From Advenella kashmirensis WT001 (GTDB lineage: Bacteria > Pseudomonadota > Gammaproteobacteria > Burkholderiales > Burkholderiaceae_B): a stretch of 64,000 nt of DNA. The notes under the pieces were generated by a model. That model was not told the DNA's origin and did not search any database. It was given only the letters and a program-made list of their open reading frames with translations. Location: contig NC_017964.1 of assembly GCF_000219915.2 (NCBI RefSeq), positions 3,906,001 to 3,970,000 on the forward strand, given 5' to 3'. A program made the position numbers and the translations under genes. Of the stretch, positions 1 through 13,859 are shown one piece after another. Position 1 is the first letter of the stretch. Each line of letters starts with the position of its first letter.

Positions 1-2119
1 TGCGCATGGTCGCCCGCGACATGGCGATTGCCTGGGACACATGGGTCAGGTCGCCAGACATCAGCACCACATCGGCCGACTCCATGGCAATATCGGTCCC
101 TGAACCGATAGCGATCCCCACGTCGGCAACCGCCAGGGCAGGGGCATCGTTAATGCCGTCACCAACAAAGGCGACCGGCCCGTAGGTTTGCTGCAGCCGC
201 CTAACGGTATCGGCTTTGGCGTCGGGCATCACCTCTGCAACCACTTCATCGATATTTAATTGTCGCGCAATCGCCTGCGCGGTGCGCTGGTTATCGCCAC
301 TGACCATGACCACCTTGAGCCCCTGCTCATGCAAGGCTGCAATCGCTTCAGGCGTTGTTTCACGAATACTGTCGGCCACTGTGATGACGGCAGCCAGTTT
401 GTCGTCGATCGCAACATAAAGCGGCGTCTTGCCCTCATCGGCCAGCTTGCTGGCAATGGTCGAAAACACCGCCGGATCCAGCTTGTGCTGCATCATCAGC
501 CGGTCCGAACCAACCAGAATCTGTCGTGCATCGACCTGGGCACGAAGGCCGAGCCCGGTCAGGGATTCGAAATTCTGGACCGACGCAATGGGCAGCTTCT
601 GTTTTTCTGCAGCGGCGACAATGGCGCGCGCAATGGGATGCTCGGAGCGGCTTTCAGCCGCAGCCACCAGCGCCAGCACCTGGTCACGGTCAAATCCTTT
701 GGCCACCGTCAAATCGGCCAGTTCAGGATAACCGCGGGTCAGCGTGCCGGTTTTATCGACCGCAACCACGCGCACGTCCATCAATGTTTGCAGTGCTTCG
801 CCCTGTCGGAACAGAATCCCCAGTTGCGCTGCGCGCCCCGTGCCTACCATGATAGATGTAGGTGTTGCCAGACCCATCGCGCAGGGGCAGGCAATAATCA
901 GCACGGCCACCGCATTGACCAGGGCAAAACCCAGCGCCGGTTGCGGGCCGAATATCAACCATATTGCAAATGTGATCAACGCAATCAGCATGACCGCCGG
1001 AACAAACCACATGGTAATACGATCGACCATGGTCTGGATCGGCAGCTTTGCGCCCTGCGCCTGTTCAACCATGCGGATGATCTGCGACAGCACGGTATCG
1101 GCACCGACACCGGTAGCGCGCAAATTCAACGTACCGTTCTGGTTCACCGTGCCCGCCACCACAGTGGCACCAGGCGTTTTTTCAACCGGCATCGGCTCGC
1201 CGCTGATCATGGATTCATCGACAAAACTATTGCCTTCGGTCACTTGCCCGTCCACAGGAATACGCTCACCGGGACGCAGTTCGATCTGATCGCCCACCAC
1301 CACTTCTTCGATGGCAATTTCACTCACCTCTGCACCGCGCCGTACCCGGGCCGTTTTTGCCCGCAGTCCGGCCAGCCGCCTGATCGCTTCCGATGTATTG
1401 CCCTTGGCCCGGCCTCCAGATAACGTCCAAGCAGCACCAGGCGACAATCACCGCCGCCGCCTCGTAGTAAACGTTAACGGTGCCGCTGGGTAGCCAGGCA
1501 GGAACGAAGGTGGCTACGACCGAAAACAGATAGGCTGCGGTCGTGCCCACGGCAACCAGCGAGTTCATATCAGGCGTCAGGCGCAGCAGGGCTGGTATCC
1601 CCTTGACGAAAAAACGACGTCCCGGTCCTGCCAGCACAGCGCTGGTCAGGACGAACTGCAGATACCAGCTGTTCTGCATACCAATGGTTTCTGCCACAAA
1701 ATGGTGGAATGCCGGTATTGCGTGGGCGCCCATTTCCAGAATAAACACCGGTAGCGCCAGTAGCACGGCCAGCAGCAGATCGCGCTTGAGTTCAAGCCTG
1801 TCGGCTTGGCGCCGTGCTGCTTCTGTGTTGCTGCTTTGCTGGGGATTGCTCACCACCTGCGCCTCGTAGCCGGCGCGCACCACGGCCTGGGTCAGCAAAG
1901 TGCTGTCCAGATCCAGCGGCGCACGCACCTGCGCCCTTTCGGTAGCCAGGTTGACGCTGGCCGACTGCACGCCCGGCACGGTAGACAGGGCGTTCTCAAC
2001 ATGCCGCACGCAGGAAGCGCAGGTCATACCGGCCACCGATAGTTCTATCAGCCGGTTTTCATTGTCTGCCTGGGGGCAGGATGGCCCGCCACACTGCGGG
2101 ATAGGGTTGTAGAGCTCAT
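1..2119 (-). CDS. copA: Copper-type P1B ATPase CopA, 3' end cut by window, frame interrupted
   Basis: Inner-membrane heavy-metal pump that exports Cu(I) with ATP hydrolysis. The N-terminal HMA domain carries the metal motif MTCASC. After the frame break come the phosphorylation motif DKTGTLT, the intramembrane CPC motif ([10 protein letters not shown]) and the hinge [10 protein letters not shown], which together define a Cu/Ag P1B ATPase. The frame breaks near 1440: conserved [11 protein letters not shown] is followed by [10 protein letters not shown] only after adding one base. An ATG at 2119 has a good ribosome site (AAAGGA, complement of about 2128-2134) but runs out of frame; one extra C in the five-C run at 2072-2076 would join it to the HMA domain. 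Otherwise the first in-frame start is near 2036. The last residues of the protein lie beyond base 1. Confidence 0.9.
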
Positions 2120-2259
2120 GATTTGCGTCCTTTCGAAGAAAAACCGCCGCTTATGGTTCCGTCTCGGGTCGATAGTGGCATCGCCCAGGCCAGCGCGGCA
2201 CGGGTCTGTCAACGCGGTCGGCCAGGCAATAATGACGGCGCAAACAGTTTATGTTCTTC

Positions 2260-2290
2260 AATGTAAAGCTTACCATGATGGGAAGGTCAA
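2260..2290 (-). promoter_or_regulatory. CueR/MerR-type copper-responsive promoter of copA
   Basis: On the minus strand TTGACC (2290-2285) and TACATT (2265-2260) are separated by 19 bases, the over-long spacer typical of MerR-family promoters. The spacer holds an imperfect dyad, ACCTTCC then GGTAAGCT, resembling the CueR operator of copA genes. It lies about 140 bases upstream of the copA start. No cueR gene is seen in the window. The -35, spacer and dyad are read directly; CueR control is inferred from the family pattern. Confidence 0.65.
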
Positions 2291-2428
2291 GCATCTGATG
2301 CGCATGTCAATCTCAGGGTCAAATCCGGTCCAAGCCCATTCAGGCAGACAATCACAACGCGCATATGGCGCCAACCCGGCAATATGGGTAAACTGACGCC
2401 TTCCTTACTTTTACCGGACGTTGCCGCC

Positions 2429-2916
2429 ATGGATCTGCCCAATCACCAACTTACCATGACTGTATTGATGACGCCTGACATGGCCAATTTCTCGGGCAAT
2501 GTCCACGGCGGCACCATTCTGAAGCTGCTTGACCAGGTCGCGTATGCCTGTGCCAGCCGATATGCCGGTCGCTATGTTGTAACGCTGTCGGTCGACCAGG
2601 TCATGTTTCGCCAGCTATCCACGTTGGGGAACTGGTCACTTTTCTGGCTTCGGTGAACTACACCGGGAATACATCCATGGAAATCGGCATCAAGGTGGTG
2701 ACCGAAAATATTCGCAGCAAGCAGATTCGCCACGCCAATAGCTGTTTTTTTACCATGGTCGCCGTCGATGACAATGGCAGCCCCGTTCAGATTCCTGCGC
2801 TCACGCCCGACAATGACCTGGATCGCTGCCGCTATGAAGCGGCAAAAATGCGACGTTCGCTGCGCCAGGAACTCGAAGCGCGCTATGGGGAAATCCGAGC
2901 TACTGCCGGCGCCTGA
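2429..2916 (+). CDS. Acyl-CoA thioesterase, YciA-like hotdog fold, frame interrupted
   Basis: Cytosolic hydrolase of acyl-CoA thioesters. The N-terminal stretch with MTPDMANFSGNVHGG then ILKLLDQVAY is the hotdog signature of the YciA/BFIT-type acyl-CoA thioesterases. Near 2614 the frame breaks; adding one C restores FRQP then VGELVTFLASVNYTG, and the second half continues to the stop at 2916, giving about 162 residues, normal for the family. The ATG at 2429 (MDLPNHQ) fits homologues better than the in-frame ATG at 2384. It is divergent from copA with no evident functional link. Confidence 0.8.
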
Positions 2917-3524
2917 TAAAATATCGAAATATATCAATAATTTAGCTTGACACGCTCATAAAGCACTGCTAATATAGCTGACTACCATGACGTATTTGTA
3001 TTGGTAATTTGAACAGTAGTATTTGAGCAGTAGCATTTTTTGCGAATTATTTTTGGCAATCAATCTGTACTGGTCATGTGAAATATCAGTCATTTGAAAT
3101 TCTGACTGCTTGCAAACAATAACCTGTGTATAAAAAACCGGGCATACCCCCAGCAGGCAGGAGCCCCCACCGGTTCCGCAATTTCAATCCCGACGTTCAC
3201 ACGACCGGCAATCCTGATGCCAGATTCATACTGAATAATTATTCTTACTAAGTTTGCGGGTCTTTCTCACGACACCGCAACGCGAGACAGAACTCCATAT
3301 CGTCATTGTTATATTGCCCGTGGCGTCAGCGTTGCTATATCCATTGCAGCTGCCATCACAGGTACACCCTTAACAAATTGATGCGCCTGCATTCTCATAC
3401 TTACAACGAAACGCCGGCGCAATCATGATTCTGCAATAAATTTCGGCTACGCTATGCATAGCTGAACCGGATCGTCTCCGCGCAGAAAACCAAAAACAAT
3501 AATCTCATAATAAAGGAAACTACA
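2917..3524. other. 608-base AT-rich intergenic region with one tandem repeat
   Basis: No gene with coding character is seen. It contains the tandem repeat listed separately and several T- and A-rich stretches. It is the leader region of the 51-residue gene that starts at 3525, so a long 5' untranslated region or a small RNA is possible but not demonstrable here. Confidence 0.4.
3007..3034. repeat. Tandem imperfect 14-bp direct repeat
   Basis: ATTTGAACAGTAGT at 3007-3020 is followed immediately by ATTTGAGCAGTAGC at 3021-3034, with two mismatches. It lies about 500 bases upstream of the small gene at 3525. It could be a pair of protein-binding half sites or chance in AT-rich DNA. Confidence 0.35.
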
Positions 3525-3680
3525 ATGAAATTACTTACACGCTTCCGCCAGGAATTTGGCGCACAGAACAATAACAACAATCAGCAGCACCCTGCTGTCA
3601 GCACACCGGTTAAACCCACCGGCTTCAAGCTGGGCATGGCAATGAATCAGCCGCAATTTCGCATGCATTCTGAAAAATAA
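3525..3680 (+). CDS. Small protein of 51 residues, unrecognised
   Basis: The start has a clear ribosome site (AAAGGAAAC, six to eight bases before ATG) and the gene is closed by an intrinsic terminator about 50 bases after the stop, so it looks like a genuine single-gene unit. The product starts MKLLTRFRQEFGAQ, has a run of five asparagines at residues 15-19 followed by QQH, then a Lys/Gly/Met/Gln-rich tail ending MHSEK. There is no signal peptide, membrane segment or cysteine. It has no similarity I can name. The evidence is the translation signals, not homology. Confidence 0.55.
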   Translation: MKLLTRFRQEFGAQNNNNNQQHPAVSTPVKPTGFKLGMAMNQPQFRMHSEK

Positions 3681-3732
3681 TCTCTGCGGCTGCCGCAAGC
3701 AGCGGCGCCAGCAGTTGATCTGAAATACAAAA

Positions 3733-3771
3733 CCCGCTGCCGGTAATGAAACCGGACAGCGGGCTTTTTTT
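3733..3771 (+). terminator. Intrinsic terminator, probably bidirectional
   Basis: Stem CCCGCTG-CCGGT (3733-3744) pairs with ACCGG-A-CAGCGGG (3751-3763), followed by CTTTTTTT. On the minus strand the same hairpin is followed by TTTTG, so it may also end the lipoprotein gene that stops at 3801. Confidence 0.85.
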
Positions 3772-3800
3772 AAGGGCTGCCGTCTTTACGACGATAAAAT

Positions 3801-4439
3801 TTATTTAACCGCGTACAGGTACAGCTCTACACGTCGGTTCTGAGCACGGCCCTGCGCGGTCGCATTGTCTGCGATCGGATCGTTGGGACCACGACCTTCA
3901 ATGCTCATGCGGCTGGTATTGACGCCTTTGCCGCCCAGATAATTGACCACGCTTTGTGCGCGATTCACAGATAGCTGCTGATTGAATGCTGCTTTGCCGG
4001 TGCTATCGGTATGGCCGACAGATTTCAGACGCAATTGCTGGCTTTCATTCATTGATTGGGCCAGGGCATCAAGCACAGGGAACAGCGCAGGTTTCAGATC
4101 ATACTTCGCCGTATCGAAGGTCGCACCTTCAGGAATATTCACTTTGAGGCTGCCGTCAGGCATTTTGGTGGTGGAAATGCCCAGCTCTTTGCCGCCGGCA
4201 TCATTCACGCGACCCACAATGCGGTCCCAGTTATAGCCAACAATGGCGCCGCCGATAGCGCCAATACCGGCGCCGATGCCCGCGCTTTTGGAAGAATCTC
4301 CTATCAGCGCGCCCAGACCGGCACCCAGTGCGGCGCCAACGCCGGTGCCTGCTGCCGTGTTGCCGCCTTGCGTAGCACATCCGGCCAGCAGCGCGCCAGC
4401 TACCAGCACTGCCGCGATTCGAGTTTGACGAATAATCAT
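3801..4439 (-). CDS. OmpA-family outer-membrane lipoprotein, YiaD-like
   Basis: Predicted lipoprotein anchored in the outer membrane with its C-terminal domain binding peptidoglycan. The signal peptide ends in the lipobox LLAGC (Cys21). Residues about 28-75 form a glycine-zipper region (repeated GAGLGALIG-like and GAGIGAIGG-like patterns), followed by an OmpA/MotB domain (about 100-210) with the motif GHTDSTG and RAQNRRVEL. At 212 residues it is full length for the YiaD type. It is monocistronic between a terminator and a 228-base upstream gap. Its role is probably envelope stability; no specific partner is visible. Confidence 0.88.
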   Translation of the reverse strand: MIIRQTRIAAVLVAGALLAGCATQGGNTAAGTGVGAALGAGLGALIGDSSKSAGIGAGIGAIGGAIVGYNWDRIVGRVNDAGGKELGISTTKMPDGSLKVNIPEGATFDTAKYDLKPALFPVLDALAQSMNESQQLRLKSVGHTDSTGKAAFNQQLSVNRAQSVVNYLGGKGVNTSRMSIEGRGPNDPIADNATAQGRAQNRRVELYLYAVK

Positions 4440-4667
4440 TGACTTCTCCTTATTGGATTTGTTTGCTGTACTAAAAAATCTGAATAACCAGGTTGAAAAT
4501 CAGCCACACCACATATCCTGAGCCACATTCAGACCGGACTGCCGCCCGGGTGAACGCTGTCTTATGACAGTCGTAATTATCACGACCTGCCCAAAAAAGA
4601 GCCGAAAGACTGTGATAACCTTGATGGTGTCAATACAATAACCGAGCAATCGCCAAAGCGCAAGTAA

Positions 4668-5485
4668 TCATCCAAGCGTTGTTATATCCGGGCAAACCCT
4701 TTGATGCAGCAGCATGACCAGCTTGCAATCGGGCTGGGTGGCCAGGCGAAAAGTGATCTGTTCAAATTGCCGGATGCCCAATTGCGGATGGTTAAATTCC
4801 CTTAAGCCGCCTTCGCGTTCGACCACCACCTGGCGTGCCCACCAATGGCTGAACACAGGACTGCCGGCCAGCAGCTCATCGATCAGACTGGAGGTGTCGC
4901 CATCGTCCAGATAAGCGCCGATATCTGCGCGAAACTCCGCTACCACTCGATTGGCACGGGTCTCCCAGTCTACGACGATGTCGGGCGCTTGTGCATCCAG
5001 GAAAATAAAACGCAGCAGATTAGGCTGCGCTTGCGCACTCATCCATCCGGCAAACACCTGGTCCAGCGCGGCGTTAAACGCCAGTACATCCCAATGCCGG
5101 TCCAGAATATATGCCGGCGCATTGATGCTATCGACGCATGCCTGCAACGACGCGGTTGGCGCCGAGACGACAGCGCTGTCATGATCAGGGTCACTGACAT
5201 CGGCCAGTTCAAACAGATAGCTCGCTCGGCCCTGGTCATTTGCAATACGGTAGCCAGCCGCGCCCATACTGTGGCCGACACCGACACATCACGTCCCTGC
5301 TCAATCCAGGTGTACCAGGTAACGCTGATATCGCACAGCTGGGCCACCTCTTCACGACGCAGGCCGGGCGTGCGGCGGCGCTGGCCACCAGCAATCCCTG
5401 CCTGCTGGGGAGTTACACGATCACGAGCGCTGCGTACAAACGCACCCAGTGCCTGCTTGCGAAATGCTCCGTGTTTGTCGGCCAT
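4668..5485 (-). CDS. XRE-family regulator with MmyB-like ligand domain, frame interrupted
   Basis: Transcription factor with an N-terminal XRE helix-turn-helix (TPGLRREEVAQLCDISVTWYTWIEQGRD) and a C-terminal MmyB-like PAS-type domain reported to bind small ligands such as fatty acids in Streptomyces homologues. The frame breaks near 5222 where ERA- must continue with YLFELADVSDPDH; one added base restores it. The second half ends with the expected family pattern (FSHWWARQVV, HPQLGIRQFEQITFRL). The gene ends well before the lipoprotein gene, and metH lies upstream on the same strand. Its target is unknown. Confidence 0.82.
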
Positions 5486-5520
5486 GCCACTCCTGCCAGA
5501 TGATACGTTCAGCGCTGTAC

Positions 5521-9307
<3,787 letters not shown>

Positions 9308-9456
9308 TCTAATTAGTTGAATTTAATACAAAATTGTAGCGGATTTGCAACCGTTCTACCGGCAAACCCCTGCAAACGGCAGGCAAATAGCAGCTGCAGG
9401 CCGTCCAAATGGCCTGGCAACTGTCATGATCTGTACCAATCAATTACAATCGCGCA

Positions 9457-9660
9457 TTCAGGGTGCATTCACCTTGCTATGCATGGAGTGAATGGTAAAC
9501 GGGAAACAGAACGCGCAAGATGGCGCGCCAACCTGTGCTGCCCCCGCAACGGTAATCAGGCTTTCGGCCTGCAGCCCGACATCGGCCCTGAACCTGCCGC
9601 TGCTCTGCTTATCCAGACAGTATTTATTCGAACCTGATGTGCGGGGTCGCGCATCTTTAC
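9457..9660 (+). promoter_or_regulatory. Cobalamin riboswitch upstream of btuB
   Basis: The leader has the conserved parts of the AdoCbl riboswitch in order: GTAAACGGGAAACAG (about 9492-9506), the core GCTGCCCCCGCAACGGTAA (about 9537-9555), then the B12-box region AGCCCGAC ending in AACCTGCC (9591-9598). It sits 70 bases before the btuB ATG, where bound cobalamin would normally block ribosome access or extension. Boundaries are approximate. Confidence 0.92.
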
Positions 9661-9671
9661 CGGTATACCAT

Positions 9672-11543
9672 ATGAAGTTCTCTCTTACCCCCATGGCGCT
9701 TGCCCTGGCGGTTCTGCCTGCAACCGTCATGGCGCAAACCTCTACCCCTGTCTCTCCTGATACGCCCGTTACCCGTCTTGAAACCATTATTGCCACGCCG
9801 GCACGTGCCAATCAGGCGCTTGGCGATGTGTACGGCGATGTCAGCGTTATCACAAGCGAAACGTTGCGCAATGCAGGCGCGACCTCCCTGACCGAGTTGC
9901 TTGCCCGCCAGCCGCAAATCCAAACCTATCAACTCGGCGGCCCGCAAACCTTGTCAGGCTGTTCGTGCGTGGCGCAGGCCCCCAGCAGACGCTGGTGATG
10001 GTTGACGGCCAGCGCATCAATGACCCGGCAACCGGCAGTACCTACCTGAGCGCCATGGATCCGACCACCATCGAACGGGTAGAGATCGTGCGCGGCGCAG
10101 CCAGCAGCCTGTATGGTTCTGACGCCATGGGCGGGGTCATCAACATTATTACCCGCAGCGATGGCCAGGATAAACCACTGAGCGTGTTCGGCAATATTGG
10201 CGTTGGCACTCATAGCCTGTTCAAGGCCAGCGTGGGCGTCTCCGGCGCCAGCAACGCCTGGGACTATCGCCTGGCGGGCAGCTACGCCAGCAGCGATGGC
10301 TTTAATGCCACCCGTGAAAAACTGGGCGCAATGATCTACAACCCGGATCGTGACGGCTACGAGCAGGCGTCGTTATCGGGTGCATTGGGCTACACATGGA
10401 AACCTGGCAACCGCCTGGGCGTTTCTTTTTATAACGGCTATACCCATGGCGACTTCGATAGCGGCGCCTACGACACAAATACTTTTGGCATTATGCGCCA
10501 GCAATCGGTCGCCGTTACCAGCAATAACCAGCTCACAGACTGGTGGGAAAGCGTGCTGCAGGTCAGCGTGAACCGTAATGTGTATGACTCGCGCGCCTCA
10601 TATGGCGATTCGGTGCTCGGCAGCATACAGCGCACCTACTCCTGGCAAAACAACTTCTCCATCAATCGTCAGAACAAGCTATCACTGGTGCTGGAGCGCA
10701 AGGATGAAAGCATTTTTGGCACCACCACCTACGAACAGGACAAACGTCATACCAACGCAGTCGGGCTGATTTATCGCGGCGACTTCAATCGTCATCACAT
10801 CCAGGCCAGCCTGCGCAACGACAATGTCTCCGGCTATGACAGCAAAACCACAGGCAGCCTGGGCTACGATTTCGATATCACGCAGCAATGGTCTGTCGGA
10901 CTGGCGGGCAATACCGGCTATCGCGTTCCCACCTTTGCCGATCTGTACACTCCGCTGAGCTTTGGCTATCAGGCAATCCGAATTTGAAACCGGAAACCTC
11001 ACGCAACATTGAGTTGCGCACCGCGTGGCGAACCGAGTCCAGCACCTTGTCGGTCAATGCCTGGCAGACTCGCTATCGCGATTTGATCAATGGCTACGTC
11101 TGTGACGAAATGTTCAACTGCACCGCCGAAAACGTCGACAGGGCCACGGTTCGCGGCGTTTCCGTCAATGCCGAGCACCGCTTTGACAATACGCGCATCT
11201 ATGCGGGCGCAGATTTCATGAACCCGAAAGATGATGAGAGCGGCAAACGGCTGATCCGTCGTGCCAAACAGGTTTATCGAATCGGAGCCAGCCATACATT
11301 CGGTCGGGCGACCGTGGGGGCAGACTTCACCCACACCGGCGCGCGCTACGACGACAAGCAAAATACAGAGGCAAAACGGCTGGGGAGCTATGGCGTGCTG
11401 AACCTGCATGCCAGCTATGCCTTCAGCAAGAACCTGGAAGCCAGGTGTATTGGAACAACGCGTTGAACAAGAAATATGAGACTTCATATGGCTACAACTC
11501 GGCCGGTTCCAATGTCTTTTTGAATCTTGCATTCAGGATGTAA
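9672..11543 (+). CDS. btuB: TonB-dependent vitamin B12 receptor BtuB, frame interrupted three times
   Basis: Outer-membrane beta-barrel that imports cobalamin using TonB energy. It has a signal peptide ending AMA-like (ATVMAQ), a TonB box region (ETIIATPA), the plug domain (VRGAGPQQTLVMVDGQRIND, VEIVRGAASSLYGSDAMGGVINIIT) and a barrel whose last strand ends NVFLNLAFRM. Breaks lie near 9956, 10973 and 11444; each is repaired by one base (for example GYQ-GNPNLKPETS). Joined length is about 620 residues, normal. The upstream cobalamin riboswitch and the downstream btuF gene (3-base gap) fix B12 as the most likely substrate. Confidence 0.9.
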
Positions 11544-11546
11544 ATC

Positions 11547-12452
11547 ATGGCCTGCCGCAAGCACCCCTCTTTTCTGTCTATGACAATTGCAATAACAGGA
11601 ACAGTGCTTGCGGCACTCGTGTGCTCGTTCGCCCTGGCAGCGCCGGCGGCAAAGACGATAGAAAAAAATGCGGTCAGTTTATCGCCACATCTGACAGAGC
11701 TTGTCTATGCTGCGGGTGCCGGCGACCATCTGCTGGGCGTTTCCGAAGGCAGTAACTACCCGCCTGCTGTCGGCGCTTTGCCCAAGGTGGGCAGCGGCGT
11801 GACCCCCAATGTGGAACGGATCGCGCTTCTGCAGCCGGATGTCATTCTGGCCTGGGGCTATAAAAACAGCAAGGACCTGTACCCTGCCTTGCGCAAGCTG
11901 AATATACCCGTGCATTATCAGGCGCCGGCCAGCCTGGACCGCATCATTGACGATATTGAAGAACTGGGCGCGCTGTTCGGCACCCAGGCCACCGCTGGCG
12001 CCACCGCGCAGGAGCTGCGGGAAATACTGAGAACCACGCGCCAGCGTTACCAGCATGCAGCAAAGGTAAAAACCTTCGCGCTGGTCAGCCAGGAGCCGCT
12101 CTATACGTTAGGCGCAGGTTCGTTTGTTATTGATGCCCTGCACGCCTGCGGTGCTGAATCGGCCTTTGAAACCCTGTCGGCGCCAGCGCCGGTAGTCAGC
12201 CGGGAACAACTGCTGCTTGCCCATCCGCAGGCCGTTCTCTTTGCCGCAAAAAACATCGCCAGGGAAAGCCAGGCCGTTGCCCGCTATTTTTCTTCCATGG
12301 GCATTAAGTTACAGGCAGACCAACTGCTGGGCATGGATCCGGATATTATCTTTCGCCCTGCCGACAGACTGATTCGCAAGCTGCCAGAGTTATGCAGCAA
12401 TATTGATCAGATCAGACGTCGCCTTGCTCCAGTTGCTTCTGGATCGCCTTAG
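11547..12452 (+). CDS. btuF: Cobalamin-binding periplasmic protein BtuF
   Basis: Binds cobalamin in the periplasm and hands it to an ABC importer. It has an N-terminal signal segment (TVLAALVCSFALAAPA), then a type III periplasmic binding fold with VSLSPHLTELVYAAGAG, GVSEGSNYPPAV and LQPDVILAWG, all typical of BtuF/FhuD. At 301 residues it is complete. It directly follows btuB and so shares its riboswitch control. The membrane and ATPase subunits btuC and btuD are not in this window. Its 3' end overlaps by about 40 bases the end of the convergent oxidoreductase gene. Confidence 0.88.
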   Translation: MACRKHPSFLSMTIAITGTVLAALVCSFALAAPAAKTIEKNAVSLSPHLTELVYAAGAGDHLLGVSEGSNYPPAVGALPKVGSGVTPNVERIALLQPDVILAWGYKNSKDLYPALRKLNIPVHYQAPASLDRIIDDIEELGALFGTQATAGATAQELREILRTTRQRYQHAAKVKTFALVSQEPLYTLGAGSFVIDALHACGAESAFETLSAPAPVVSREQLLLAHPQAVLFAAKNIARESQAVARYFSSMGIKLQADQLLGMDPDIIFRPADRLIRKLPELCSNIDQIRRRLAPVASGSP

Positions 12453-13318
12453 CCGCCACCACGCCGTCTGCCATTGATGTCACCACGCAAGGATGCTGCC
12501 GATGGGTCACTTCGCCGATCGCGTAAATGCCCGGCAAATTGGTTTGCGTCGTTTTAAAATCGGTACGCACATAGCCGAGTTCATCGCAATCAAGACCCAG
12601 ATCCTGCATGCCCTGCAAACGGGCGCGAAAACCATAAAGCACCAGCACAACATCGTAGGTCCGGCCGTTCACCTGGCGGGTCGCCGGATCAAAGGTGTAG
12701 GCGCCGGTGGTGATATCCGATTCATTGAGAAACTTCATCCAATGGCGCTGGCAGCGTAGCGTGCGCGCATAAATGTGCACAGACTTGGCACCCCGCTCTT
12801 TCAGAAACAGGGCGTTTTCAAAGGCATTGTCACCCCCGCCCAGAATGGCCACGTCCTTGAGGGCAAATTCATAATTGGCTACATGCTTGCCGGGTCCGAC
12901 AAGTACGTCATCATAGTGATCACGCTCCCACTCCGGCGGTTTCCTGGGTTCTACCCCGCTTGCAATAACGACATAGCGTGCATGCAAGGGCAGGTCTGCG
13001 CCGAAATACACCTTGAATTGCCCCTTGTCGCCCTGGCCTGCCTGCTCGCGTTCGATACGCGTCACATGTGAATTGAGCAGCACCGGCACGCGGGCGCTAT
13101 CCAGGCTCAGTTTGATTCTGGCGGCCACTTCCTCGCCCGTCAATCCGGGTGCCGTCACATTCCAGGTATCCTCGAACGGATTACTGCACTTAAGCCACCG
13201 GCGCGTCCGCTGGATTCAATGATCAGGGGAGAGAACCCCATATGGCCAGCCACACCGCACAGGACGCACCTGCCGGGCCTGCGCCAATCACAATGGCATC
13301 ATAGACAGCCTGCTGCAT
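12412..13318 (-). CDS. NAD(P)/FAD-dependent oxidoreductase, thioredoxin reductase-like, frame interrupted twice
   Basis: Flavoprotein of the thioredoxin reductase/ferredoxin-NADP reductase fold. An N-terminal FAD Rossmann motif (IVIGAGPAGASCA) and a central NAD(P) motif (VAILGGGDNAFENALFL) are present, and the C-terminal YAIGEVTH is the conserved flavin-binding segment. There is no CxxC redox pair in the usual position, so it is more like the YumC or glucosaminate-type branch than classic TrxB. Breaks near 13240 (WLA-HMGFSPLIIESSGRAGG) and 13184 (AVNPFEDTWNV) are each repaired by one base. The start is 13318 or the in-frame ATG at 13345. Substrate unknown. Confidence 0.75.
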
Positions 13319-13454
13319 TTTTGGGAAAAATCCTCGTTTAATCATGAATTTATCTAAACAAAGCTTATTGTACCCCCGGCTGCTACCCTAAAACACTACA
13401 ATAGCATCCTGAATAAAAACCGGACTTTTCCGGCGCCTCTTTTACCGATTTCAC

Positions 13455-13814
13455 ATGACCACTCGCCGTATCTTTTTCACCCGGCTCGCGCTGGATGCCC
13501 GCATTGGCATCCTGGAGCACGAACTGCGCGCCACCCAGCCCCTGCATATTGATGCCGATATCGACATGCGCGTTGACCAGCAGGTCAATGACCATGATAT
13601 TCGCAGCGTACTGGACTACCGCAAGCTGCGCGAAGCGATTATCGAAGAATGCACGCGCGCGCATGTCCATCTGGTGGAAACGCTGGGCGACATGGTTATA
13701 CAGCGCATTCTGAATGATTTTCCCGAGGTTTTCCGCGTACGCCTGCGTATCGGCAAGCCTCTGGCTTTCTCCGATTGCGCCGCCGTTGGCATCGAAGTTG
13801 AAGCGACCCGCTAG
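13455..13814 (+). CDS. folB: Dihydroneopterin aldolase FolB
   Basis: Cleaves 7,8-dihydroneopterin to 6-hydroxymethyl-dihydropterin in folate synthesis. The 119-residue protein shows the family pattern: LDARIGILEHE near the N terminus, then DYRKLREAI and HLVETLGDMVIQRIL in the middle, which includes the conserved Glu of the pterin pocket. Length is normal. It starts a same-strand run with ttcA, queF and an EI24 gene, with gaps of 45 bases or less up to queF. Confidence 0.9.
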   Translation: MTTRRIFFTRLALDARIGILEHELRATQPLHIDADIDMRVDQQVNDHDIRSVLDYRKLREAIIEECTRAHVHLVETLGDMVIQRILNDFPEVFRVRLRIGKPLAFSDCAAVGIEVEATR

Positions 13815-13859
13815 CAACACGCTGCCCTTTCCTATTTTGGACTTGAACACGTCACTATC

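Noticed and set aside
260-1423. Plus-strand open frame of 387 codons opposite copA
   Set aside because: The opposite strand encodes the P1B ATPase motifs continuously; the plus-strand product has no recognisable pattern.
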